From Euprymna scolopes (taxonomy: Eukaryota > Mollusca > Cephalopoda > Sepiida > Sepiolidae): 29,083 nt of DNA. The stretch spans positions 41,721,108 to 41,750,190 of the forward strand of contig CM044519.1 in NCBI GenBank assembly GCA_024364805.1, in the 5' to 3' direction. Made by a program: the position numbers and the translations under genes. Below the pieces are notes generated by a model. That model did no database searches, was not told where the DNA came from, and saw nothing but the letters and a program-made list of their open reading frames with translations. Positions within the stretch are counted from its first letter, which is position 1, and each line of letters starts with the position of its first letter. Positions 10,247 to 19,514 of this stretch are shown piece after piece.

Positions 10247-10569
10247 NNNNNNNNNNNNNNNNNNNNNNNNNNNNNNNNNNNNNNNNNNNNNNNNNNNNNN
10301 NNNNNNNNNNNNNNNNNNNNNNNNNNNNNNNNNNNNNNNNNNNNNNNNNNNNNNNNNNNNNNNNNNNNNNNNNNNNNNNNNNNNNNNNNNNNNNNNNNNN
10401 NNNNNNNNNNNNNNNNNNNNNNNNNNNNNNNNNNNNNNNNNNNNNNNNNNNNNNNNNNNNNNNNNNNNNNNNNNNNNNNNNNNNNNNNNNNNNNNNNNNN
10501 NNNNNNNNNNNNNNNNNNNNNNNNNNNNNNNNNNNNNNNNNNNNNNNNNNNNNNNNNNNNNNNNNNNNN
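10247..10569. other. Assembly gap (323 N)
   Basis: A run of N. Apparent ORFs across it have no content. It removes the sequence immediately downstream (minus strand) of the hammerhead-like core at 10576-10605. Confidence 0.99.
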
Positions 10570-10612
10570 CGCGGAGTTTCGAAAAAATACTCTCCTTCTC
10601 ATCAGAGGAGAG
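10570..10612 (-). ncRNA. Hammerhead-ribozyme-like core at gap edge (candidate)
   Basis: On the minus strand CTGATGA (10605-10599) is followed by an 18-base segment (10598-10581) that can fold into stem II (outer G-C, A-T, A-T, two G-T and an A-T pair), then GAAAC (10580-10576). This is the spacing and order of a hammerhead catalytic core: CUGANGA, stem II, GAAA. Stem III and the cleavage site would fall in the assembly gap, so the ribozyme cannot be confirmed. A competing hairpin (CTCTCC with GGAGAG) is also possible. The location about 1 kb downstream of a Penelope-like ORF on the same strand fits a family known to carry such motifs. Confidence 0.4.
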
Positions 10613-11605
10613 AAGTTAGCAAAATGCGTAAAACAAATTTTGCTTGCATTTTATGAAACTAAGTATGAACAAGATCATTCTCGCATGAAAATGAAGCAGA
10701 TGGAGTGGAGTAAAGAGGAAAAACGGTTTCACGTGAAAGGGTGTTCCCATGGTTAAGGAGTAAAAAATCCAGTAAATCCGGGAAGTTTGAAAAGATAAAA
10801 GATCCAAGTTTGAGATAATTCGAATGCATATTGTTGGAGCGTAGAAATGGTCCAAACAACAAATTTCTGTGTGATTAGACGCAGATTAATTTCAGGAAGT
10901 AAAAATCCTGTTAGTAAAGTTCACCAAAGAAAATGCGATTCGAAGAAAAAGTAGAGAGAATTAGCACGCAATGAACTGAGTTATTTTTAGGACAAGAAAG
11001 TGCATTGACCTTGCAACTAAGACGGTGCAACGCTGTTGAGTGAGGAAGGGTGATAATCTGCTTCTTATGAAAACTTATCGCTGTAAAAATAGGGCCGTAG
11101 GGGGCGAGATTGAATAGGTTAGTGAATGCGGTTTGGTGAAGTTATGAGCAGTGTTAACGAGGTTAAAGCCAATGTGTTTTAAAATTGGGAGCTGTAAACT
11201 TTTTGCGAGAGAGAATTTTTCTGAAAAATTAGAATTTTATTGAGAGTTTTGGTGGATTATAAGGGTTGAAGAAGGATTAAAAGAAAATTAGAGGAAGAAG
11301 AAGAGGAAGGCTGGCGCCCGCAGACTCTACCATAGTGCAAACACTAAAAAGGACTACGCTCAAACGCCCGTACAAATTCCCGTACATAAGTACACCCAAA
11401 TGCACATAAAATACAAGCATTAGATGCCTAGGTATAACACATTCACAGAAGAGAAGTACATGTACACATGCATATACATCCTAGAAGAGTCCGCGTGAGG
11501 AGAGAAAAGATTAGGAAATTTATAAATTAATGAAGTAACATAAAATGCTGAGAAAGTAAATGGAAAAGATCTATAATTTATGGAATAGTGTTTAAGGGAA
11601 TTATT
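10613..11605. other. Non-coding stretch downstream of the Penelope-like ORF
   Basis: No ORF or RNA is recognisable. The sequence is purine-biased on the plus strand (11080-11310). It may be the 3' untranslated and terminal part of the minus-strand Penelope-like element, but no repeat boundary is visible. Confidence 0.4.
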
Positions 11606-11609
11606 TAAA

Positions 11610-12154
11610 GTTAAGTAATTTCAAATTGGCCAAATATAAATTTGGCCTTATGTTTGCAATAGGAGATTAGTCCGCTTTTAAAGTTTATTATGTTATTGCT
11701 TTGGGGAAGTAATTATTGTTATAATTTTAGATCTGCAGAGGTGACATGACTTAAAGCCTGGAGTGTAAGACTTAACTTTTTTAGGATAGCATATTTAATG
11801 GAAATAAGTTTTATTAGATTTAAGTTTTTTAATTAAAGTAGTTAGAAAAGTTCTTTGCTTAATATTAGGGTTTTGGTTGTTAAAAGAAGATGTATTATTA
11901 TACACTCTGGTCTTTATTAGTGTTGAGGTAGCGCTGATATAAGTGTGTATTTCATAAGATGCTCGGAGCCGGTTATTGATTTGTTTATTTGTATTTTGGG
12001 TTGTGGTAGGGGATGGTTCAAATTTTGTTCATTGAGGTGAGTGTAAGTATAATAATTAGGTGTAAGAGTGTTGCTTACATGGCATTATAAGTGTTATTAA
12101 TGTTAGGATGATTATAAGGATTATTATTATCATTATTATTATTATTATTATTAT

Positions 12155-12213
<59 letters not shown>

Positions 12214-13450
12214 TGAGGATAAGGAAGAGGAGGAGGAGGAGAGACGGAATAGGAGTAGTAGTAATGGGATAGTTTATCGGCTGACTGTTTAGTTCGCTTA
12301 TTGGATCAGTGATTCTATCAGATTGATGATGGGGAGGGAGAGATGTCGACAGAATATTAGAGTCTGTTGTTGGGGGAATTACGGGGTAGCGTTGTGATTA
12401 TGCAAGAATATATAACATCCCTATGGATGCAATCATTATTGAGTGGGCAATTTAGCTTGTTATTACAATTGCAATTGTTTTTAGGCTTAATAGGAAAGGT
12501 ATTTTTGGACAGATTCAATTTTTATTATTAGATGTTAAGATCCTTTGTTCTAAATTAGGCATACTTAAATAGGAAATCATTATTGAGTTTTTATTAAAGG
12601 TAGAATTATATCTATGTGGGTACTTAAAGGAGTTTTGTACAATGTTAAAAAAAATCTTTAGGTATATTAATTTTGAAATGTGAGCTAAATGGAGAATTAA
12701 ACCTAATGTTTTTCTTTCTCTTAAGACAGTAGGATGGATTAGGGGTATTAAGATTAAAATGTTGATTCGGATTATAGTGGTTGCGTGGTTGATTGCTGTT
12801 AATTGCGGTAGATCTTGTAGTTGTAGCTGTTTTATTACGGGTAATGTTATGGATGACTACAGAGCTCAGGCGGCCTACATATGGGGTAAGATAGTCATAT
12901 TTTAATTGTTTTTTGTATTCTAACTTTTTAGGGTGTTGTTGAAGAAGACGGCTTTTTGGTTAAAGGGGTTTTGTCAGCAGAAAGAGCAGAGTTTCTTCTA
13001 GAGACGGATGGTGCTATAGACTTTATAATTGAATTGGGGTGTGTAGAGAACTTATGAACGTATACGAGTGTAAGGTTGGGTTTATGGCAGAGGTTATATG
13101 TTTCGATGTTATGGCTTAATGTAATGTCTAGAAAATAAGAAGTATTTGTTATAAGTTCGATAGTTATGGAGGGGTCGAAGTTGTTAAAGAAATCGTGTAA
13201 TTTTTAACTTGTATTATTATATTCTCTTGACCTGGCTTTTGTGGTAAATAGGTCGTCGTCTCTATGTAGGCCCACTTGGATATGTCTAATATGAAGTTCT
13301 TTAAGTAAGAAGAGACTCACTAAAACTGCCCCTGCTAACTCAGAAGAACCCTTTATAATATCAACGTTATAAGGGGTGCGCTTTTTGGTCCAGAATTTAT
13401 TGTTAAATTGTATTAGGGATCTTCTGCAGCTGAATTTGCATTATCGCAAC
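11610..13450 (-). mobile_element. Penelope-like retroelement, RT plus GIY-YIG-type C-terminus (broken)
   Basis: The minus strand carries, in order, pieces of one polyprotein. First is the end of an RT palm with GLHRDD in place of the usual box (near 13275; GLYRDDGL in relatives as I recall them). Next is FLDITLSHNIETYNLCHKPN with a 'holds the growing end' type segment, STHPNSIIKSIAPSVSRR (13020-13125), then FNSPFSSHFKINIPKDFF (near 12690) and FNKNSIMISYLSMPN (near 12560). A C-terminal part with YTPGFKSCHLCRS (near 11740) and ISYCKHKAKFIFGQF (near 11640) is where GIY-YIG endonuclease elements carry their Cys pairs. The (ATT)n/(AGT)n array at 12121-12212 interrupts the middle. It is broken in several places and lacks its N-terminal part. 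The 5' border abuts the REL-LINE at about 13440. Assignment to Penelope-like elements rests on domain order and remembered relatives. Confidence 0.7.
12121..12212 (+). repeat. (ATT)n followed by (AGT)n microsatellite
   Basis: About 11 ATT-type units (12121-12155) run directly into about 19 AGT units (12155-12212). The array lies inside the decayed Penelope-like element. Confidence 0.95.
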
Positions 13451-14438
13451 ATGCGTTTACTATTAATTTCCCGTTGGCAGCGACCATTGGTCTTCATAGG
13501 AATTTTTCACGCCTCTATCAATCCATCCTCCTAGACCCTCCTCACTTATTTAGTGCGGTGTCAGTTTATGGTGACACACAAACAAAAAACGGGACGGGGA
13601 CGGAAGGCCGGAGAGCAGGAGAGGGAGTAATTTACAATTATACAATTTCAATTTTCATGATTCCATGTGATGTCCTTTTGTGTTTTACCTCTGCAGCAGT
13701 TTCTGTATGCCCAGCTTGTACCTGTAGATCATATGTTAGTCTCCACATTCAAGGGTTTACCTTAATATTTCAGCCGTTTCCGTTTTATTGTTATCAATTT
13801 TATCTTCTTAGCTATCCCTCTGATTTAGATCTCCTCCACACTTTTTTCAAAGTTTTTCGGTCTTCACTGGGAGTTAGGTGGCAATAAGCTTCCCCAAATC
13901 CCAGTACTTTCCGAGCCCTTCTTATAAAAGTCTACATTTACTATTTTCCTTTATTTCATCTATCTTAGCTTTAATGTAGGTAGTTTACATCACATTGTTA
14001 TTTGCAGATGTCTGTATTGATAACGTTTCTTTGTTCAAGTGTCCTTTTTCTTCGTGGTCCATATTTCTTTTAGTTCCCTGGCACGTTCCACGACCAAATC
14101 TACAATTTTGCAGTTTCTTTCCTTCTTGTTAATTATTATGACGTGCGATCTTCTTACTTGAATGAGTTTATCTGTTTGTACCTCCGTGTCCAAAAGTATT
14201 TTGTAGTTTTTGTTTTTCAGTACTGTCTCCGGTTTGTTAGTATGTTCGAAGTACAGTTGTTTGCAGAGCTCACAGTGCATTGCCTCCCCATGCAGTAGCC
14301 TCTGTCCTTGTATTTTTTTTTTTTGGGGGGGGGGTAATGTGCCGCATCACGTTGTTCTGTACAGCTGTCAATAGAGATTCTGTTTCTTTGTTCATGCGTT
14401 CTTTTCGTAGCCATTTTCAGGATTATTACTATTACTAA
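13440..14438 (-). mobile_element. REL-LINE 3' part, decayed copy
   Basis: On the minus strand a frame from 14280 reads HCELCKQLYFEHTNKPETVL, then KNKNYKILLDTEVQTDK (near 14200) and VIIINKKERNCKIVDLVV. This is the same restriction-like endonuclease domain as at 821-1225. The RPD of the active site has become RSH here. About 25 residues are deleted before ERARELKEIW, and a premature stop follows at 14035. Further downstream, non-contiguous pieces match the other copy: 'gctgaaatattaagg' and 'aaactgctgcagagg' near 13690-13780, and the UTR segment 'gaagaccaatgg..gttgcgataatgcaaat' near 13440-13495. The 5' end (about 14420-14438) abuts a TAA/TAG-rich stretch. Clearly older than the copy at 821. Confidence 0.75.
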
Positions 14439-14589
14439 CTGGCAACTCGGCCTTGTCCGGTCGTAAAATAAGCTTAAACATGATATTTTAATTCATGCAG
14501 ATTGTGTATGAATTATTATAAAATCTATTCTCTATTGATTATTATATATCACAGCGAATAATTTGGCCGGTGGTCTAATTTTCAAAAAT

Positions 14590-14985
14590 AATTTTTTAAA
14601 ATAGGAAAATTATGTCGTTCATCAAATTCTGTCTGTGTTCTTTACAATATTAGATCAGCTTATATTTGGGGTTGATGATGAATGTCCTGGAAAGTCACTT
14701 CTGATTAATGTTCATTTTTAAAATATGAAACTGAAGAAATGATTTGCGGCGATTTTAAACGGTACCTCTTCTTTTATTGTAAATTGAATCAAAAAAATTA
14801 AAATAGAATAGTAAGGTACAACTGGGCTGGAACAGGGGATCATTCGATCTGTAGTCGAATGTTCTACTACTAAGCTATATTTCCAGATGATAATAAATCT
14901 GTTTTTTTTTTTTTAAGAAAAAATGATTTGCTAAGATTGGCCGGTGTAACGTAAAATATTTCCCCGTAGAAATTATTCTTATTCA
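14590..14985 (-). mobile_element. Repeat with internal tRNA-Cys-like module, copy 2
   Basis: Reverse-strand relative of 5700-6072, sharing sequence on both sides of the tRNA-like module. Compared with copy 1, the tRNA part is much better preserved and the flanking halves are equally recognisable. Confidence 0.72.
14815..14884 (-). pseudogene. tRNA-Cys-derived sequence (not functional)
   Basis: Read on the minus strand it starts GGAAATATAGCTTAGTAGTA (A box and D arm). It then has an anticodon arm with perfect 5-bp stem TTCGA/TCGAA around loop CTACAGA, giving anticodon ACA where Cys tRNA would have GCA. It continues with a T-arm-like 'cctgttccagcccag'. The 3' acceptor strand that should pair with GGAAATA is missing, and the B box has decayed (GTTCCAGCC). 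It sits inside the larger repeat, so it is a repeat component, not a tRNA gene. Confidence 0.7.
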
Positions 14986-15059
14986 TCTATATGAGAGAAA
15001 AGTTATTTTTAAGATCGGATTTTTTCGATTTTTTTTTTATACTTATCTGATGAATTTCT

Positions 15060-15205
15060 GTACAAAACATCTAAGAACACTGCCGGACATATAAATTAGC
15101 TTTGTGTGAAATTTACAAATGATAGGCTCAGCCGTTCCGGAACGTATGAAGAAGGAACTCACACACATACTCACACACACATACACACACAGTGACTCTT
15201 AGTAG
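15060..15205 (+). mobile_element. Retroposon 3' end with (CA)n-type tail
   Basis: The stretch 'gataggctcagccgttccgg' (near 15121) followed by about 40 bases of ACAC/ACAT repeats resembles the 3' ends of RTE-type LINEs and the SINEs they move. The 5' extent is not defined. The family is a guess from the tail pattern. Confidence 0.4.
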
Positions 15206-15207
15206 AG

Positions 15208-15261
<54 letters not shown>
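15208..15261 (+). repeat. (ATT)n microsatellite
   Basis: About 17 ATT units. The following 15262-15913 holds no gene or repeat I can identify. Confidence 0.95.
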
Positions 15262-15926
15262 GTTCGCTTAAACTTTTCAGATAGACGTTACCACAAATTT
15301 ATTGTCTATAAAAACTTGTGGTTTATTCTGGAATCTGATTGACAGCAAGTTATCCAAAAATCTATTAACAGTCTGTCCTACTATGTTGATTTTTTTTCGC
15401 ACAAGTATTTACCAGTGGTTTCTCATTAATAATGACAGGCGGTTTACTCTGGAATCTAAGTGACAAAAAGGCCCTCTCCTTTAAACCATGTAAACTACTT
15501 TCGTTTCACGTAACATAGTATGTTCCAGTTTTTCTGTTCTTTGAACCGTTAACATTAATGGATGTTTTATTAAAAGGAAAAAAATATATTTCAGTATTAG
15601 AATGGGTGTCGGCTCTCGGATGATACTCGTGTACTTCGCTTGGCGATCAATGCCGATAACGCCATTTGCATGTCAGATCATGTTTTTAACGATCATCAGC
15701 ATCGATCTTTCTGGTCAGGGAGGTAAACGCACGGACGTGCTATGAAAGTTATTTATTATCATTCAACCCATCAACCCCGACTATCTGAGGTCCCCAATTA
15801 GCCCTCAATTCTACGCCCCAACCCCTCATTTAAACTCTAACACTCAAACTATCTAATCTAAACAGACAATGTCAATCAAATAACAAATAAAATAAACTAT
15901 TCATTCACACTCCTCTGACAGGAAAT

Positions 15927-16198
15927 ATACAGCACAATAACGCCACACCCCATCCTTCGTTAGATCACCAAAGTTGAGCATGGTCAATATCAAATGGGTG
16001 ACAGTTTGGGAATATTAGGCGCTTATGCAGAAGGACTTCATCACCCTTGTGTAATTCTTTACAAAAACACAACGTCGTTATCTCTCTTGACTGAAATATA
16101 CAAGCTGGGGCTGAAAATGGATATTCCCATTCCCGTAGAACTTCCTACTTCAAAGAAACCGGTTCAACCCACTTAACGGCATCGCTTCGGTCTATCCG
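15927..16198 (+). mobile_element. 5S-rRNA-headed SINE (SINE3-like), 272 bp, with 13-bp target duplication
   Basis: A perfect 13-bp direct repeat TCTGACAGGAAAT flanks the unit (15914-15926 and 16199-16211). Its first ~100 bases resemble 5S rRNA in order: 'gatcaccaaagttgagca' (box A region; 5S has GATCACCGAAGTTAAGCA), 'tggtcaatatcaaatgggtg' and 'acagtttgggaatattaggc' (box C; 5S has GGATGGGTGACCGCCTGGGAATACC). About 10 bases between the box A and 'tggtca' parts are missing. The remaining ~170 bases are an unrelated body with an ORF of no recognisable domain. An internal 5S-type pol III promoter plus target duplications is the definition of a SINE3-type element. No other copy lies in the window. 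Confidence 0.75.
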
Positions 16199-16211
16199 TC
16201 TGACAGGAAAT

Positions 16212-16844
16212 CTTCAATTTCTGATGTCTCCTCAGCTTCTTCGTTGAATCACGAGTCCGTGTGTTATATAGGTGACGGACAATGCCGGAAAATATGGGAG
16301 CCGGACAAACCCAGATGTAATATGAATTACTGACGATGAAGTCAACCCTACATTCCGATCGAAGAATCGCTACCATGAAACAATGGGAGAAATATTTAAC
16401 TCTGGATTTAAATAGCTAAAAGTACCAAGCATCGAATAGAAGAAAGAATGTCAAAATAAGTGAACAATAATTCCAACCAACGGAATTTTTTATAAAAATA
16501 TGAGCCAAAACAAAGATAGTCAGAGAAGAGAAGAAAGAGAAACAAGCGACACGCTTCTGCCGTCGTCTAACCGCCTAACGACTTTACATACCGACCTAAC
16601 TCTATCTTGTAATATTTTACTGTAAAATAAATAAACTTTGTTGATTTAGCAAGTTTTGTCTGAATACAAAAGCCACGGTTATCTGAGTGTATATACTATA
16701 CCGCGCGTTTTGTAAAAGTACATCTATAAAATGTATGGACGACAATATAACATTTTTGGAATACAATTACGAATTGTCCAGTCATGATTGCCTGAACAAG
16801 AGTAAACTACCCTACTAGATTAAATAAAGGCTTCTTTTCAAAAT
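16212..16844. other. Spacer without recognised features
   Basis: AT-rich sequence with only short chance ORFs. Nothing else supported. Confidence 0.5.
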
Positions 16845-17355
16845 TTAGTACAAACTTCTGAATTCGACATTAAGATATCTAGTTCGACAAAATGCACTGA
16901 AGAATACCAGAGATTGTACTAGCCGACACATTGTAAGATAACATGCTTTATCGTCATTTTCATCTAAGTGCACATATGAGCTCCAATCTATGGTCCCCGC
17001 TCGCCAAACTTTAACGAAAAATACTTGTCTAGCTGAAACCACTATCAATGATTTCCCCACTCTTTATTTGTGCCTAAACCTAAACGTAGATTTTATGAAC
17101 AAAGTTTCTTTCTTAGAACTGCATGCCCGTGGGACTAATCTGTTTGCCTGCTTCTCAGCTGACTACAATTTGGCCGTATTTAAGTCCAACGTAAACAAAT
17201 TGTTGATGAACCGTCCCCGTGAGTAATCTAATTTACCAAATTTCCACTACTAACGATTGCTACGACATTGTCTCGTTGACTACTGTACACTCATTAACCC
17301 TTATTCTCGAGTGGCCTCCGGATCTTGATAAGTGGTGACTCCTATGTAAAAAAGA
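16845..17355 (+). mobile_element. CR1/Jockey-group LINE 3' end, copy A2
   Basis: The plus strand encodes the C-terminal end of the same LINE type as at 4385-5392: KCTYELQSMVPARQTLTKNT (near 16965), LAETTINDFPTLY (17030), and the terminal DYNLAVFKSNVNKLLMNRPR before a stop at 17224-17226. The 3' UTR includes 'ctcgagtggcctccggatct' (17308) and 'gataagtggtgactcctatg', ending in an A run at about 17354. Just after it, 'attagtccgaataatcc' (17362) resembles the tails of the inverted-tail elements. The protein is interrupted upstream of 16980 by a stop. The RT catalytic part is absent. Confidence 0.85.
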
Positions 17356-17859
17356 GAACATTAGTCCGAATAATCCAAATAATATAATATTAGTCCAGAC
17401 CCCACTATTTAATAAATAATCAAGAACGCAAAACTAAAAACATTTAAACTACACAAACAAAATCCAAATCAAATTTAAGAAAATTATTAAACCGACACAA
17501 ACAAACAAGCAGTTAATTGATATATATATCAAACTGAAAGAATCAGACTAGATGCTGCGGGGGAATAACGGAGAATACCGGTTACTAAGACACCGGTAAG
17601 TGACTCCCCTTTGGACGATGAGACAAAGACAGCGGGAGGCGAAAGCCCGCTTCCTTCATGGTGATGCTATGCTAGTCCTTAATTCTTCCCTTACATAATA
17701 GAGACAATCCACGAAAGTAAAAAAAACTTGCATCGTAGAAAACACTTATTGCCCATGCTGAGCGCATTCCAAGTTTCACGTTCCATCGTTCGTGGAAAAT
17801 CACCGTCTTATCTAAGATAGAAATTCCACCCAGGTGGTGAGTTAATGAACATTTGTATT

Positions 17860-18305
17860 TATATATATTATTCCTTAATTGGAATTTTTTATTTTTGAGA
17901 TGAGCATTTTTTATGTTAATCTTATTTTTATTTCGGACTATTAGTCTCATCTTTATTAGTTGTTGTTTTTATTTTTATCTTTTTTATTGGTTCACAACGT
18001 TTCGGCCAACTTCCTCTGGCCTTCGTCTACGGTTCCAGATGAGCATTGTCTGAAGATAGCGGTTTCAATCCCACTCAAAGCGTGCCAGAGGTAATTGGTC
18101 AAAAATGTGGTGAGACGACAACAACTACGGATGGCAGTGATGGCTGAGAATGCAGTTAGGAGATTCGAAGTTCCTATCCGTCGCGGTTACCACCTGACGA
18201 AGGGCAGAGGAAGTTGGCCGAAACGTTGTGAACCAATAAAAAAGATAAAAATAAAAACAACAACTAATAAAGATGAGACTAATAGTCCGAAATAAAAATA
18301 AGATT
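17860..18305 (+). mobile_element. Inverted-tail element 1, 446 bp, with 12-bp target duplication
   Basis: A perfect 12-bp direct repeat AACATTTGTATT (17848-17859 and 18306-18317) flanks it. Inside is an almost perfect inverted repeat of 113 bp (17915-18027 against 18196-18308, a single mismatch), with a ~168-bp spacer. The right arm is the element's 3' region: CTGACGA (18194-18200), a GGCC-type hairpin, GAAACGTTGTG (18220-18230), an A-rich stretch, 'gatgagactaatagtccg', and an A/T-rich end. The left arm is the same region inverted and stops within the hairpin motif, at GACGA. The spacer holds a weak tRNA-like 'ggtttcaatcccactc' (near 18061). No ORF. The near identity of the arms implies they arose together and recently, or are kept alike by gene conversion. 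Confidence 0.8.
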
Positions 18306-18837
18306 AACATTTGTATTGTTTGTCATTGTGAAATGCACGTCTTTGCATTTGTCAGCGTATTATATATTTGTGCATATTTGTACTTGGACGCAGTCTAGTT
18401 TGTCATTGTAAATTATTTATGTTTATTAAGTATTCTCTATTTAAGGTTACTTAAATTAACTAAAGGTCTTTAATACTTAAAACATAGCAAACTGATACAT
18501 ATATTAAACCCGAACCATCAAACTAGCAGTCAATTGATATGTATATTAAATTGAAACCATCAAAATAGCAGCCAGTTGATATGTATATTAAATTGAAACC
18601 TTCAAAATAGCAGCCAATTGATATGTATATTAAATTGAAACAATCAAACTAGCAGCCAGTTGATATGTATATTAAATCGAAACAATCAAACTAGCAGCCA
18701 ATTGATATGTATATTAAATTGAAACAATCAAACTAGCAGCCAATTACATATTAAATTGAAACCATCAAACTAGCAGCCAATTACATATTAAACTGAAACC
18801 GTCAAACTAGCAGTCAGTTATTTAATCCATTGGAATG

Positions 18838-19018
18838 TTTATTCAGATGAGTATCACTTATTCATTTATTTATTGCAGACTATTATTCTCATCTTTTAGT
18901 TGTTGTTTCATGAAGTAATGCGGTTACCCCTGGCGAAGGCCAGAGGAATGGTTGGCCGAAACGTCGTAAAACAACAACTAAAAGATGATGATAATAGTCC
19001 GCAATAAATAAATAAATA
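18838..19018 (+). mobile_element. Inverted-tail element 2, short form
   Basis: The right part is CTGGCGA (18930-18936), hairpin GGCC..GGCC, GAAACGTCG (18958-18966), then 'aacaacaactaaaagatgat' and 'aatagtccgcaataaata', a relative of element 1's 3' region. The left part (18866-18908) is an inverted copy of the tail 18968-19015 with three or so differences. The spacer is only ~60 bp. It interrupts the 42-bp minisatellite, whose units resume at 19018. There is no coding capacity. Confidence 0.72.
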
Positions 19019-19246
19019 GCAGCCAGTTGTTATGGGTATTGAACCGAAACTATGAAACTAGCAGCCAATTGATATGCATATTGAACGAGAACAATCAAAC
19101 AAGCTGTCCATTTATATGTGTATCAAACCGAAATAATCAAACTAGCGACCAGTTGATATGTATATTAAAACAAAACACTGAAACAAGCAGTCAATTGATG
19201 TGTATATTAAACCAAAACCATTCAACTTCCAGCCAACTGGTATGTA

Positions 19247-19514
19247 TGTAACATTACATAGGAAACCAACACGTTGTATGCAGTCTACGTCGCAAAGGAG
19301 ACTAAGACAAAAGAATAAATCGAACTCACGATATTTATTTCCTCATTCTACCGCCACGCGTGACTTCTCGTTCCGGCGGTGACGTAATACACGTCGCTAA
19401 CCTGGTCGTTTTATCGAGCGTGGTGTCTCCATTTTATAGGGTTTTTTTTCCTTTCCGTGACGTCATTTTTCTCACAGTTCGGTATTTGCATATAGCCATC
19501 CGCGCTATGTTACA
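19247..19514 (+). mobile_element. LTR-like segment (fossil)
   Basis: A 268-bp insertion in the minisatellite bounded by TGTAACAT and ATGTTACA, the TG..CA inverted termini of an LTR. It is more GC-rich than its surroundings and contains the palindrome TGACGTCA (19458-19465, a CRE-type site) and a second TGACGT (near 19379). It would be a solo LTR. Family unknown. Confidence 0.4.

Noticed and set aside
10234-10656. ORFs across the N run
   Set aside because: Made of unknown bases, so no content.
13474-13887. 137-codon plus-strand ORF
   Set aside because: It lies antisense to the decayed REL-LINE and has no recognisable domain. The minus-strand LINE matches explain the sequence.
15927-16028. 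Functional 5S rRNA gene
   Set aside because: About 10 bases are missing in the middle, box A and C have substitutions, and it is fused to a SINE body with target duplications.
18485-18835. CRISPR array (regular repeats with spacers)
   Set aside because: The 42-bp units are contiguous tandem repeats with no unique spacers, and the context is animal DNA.
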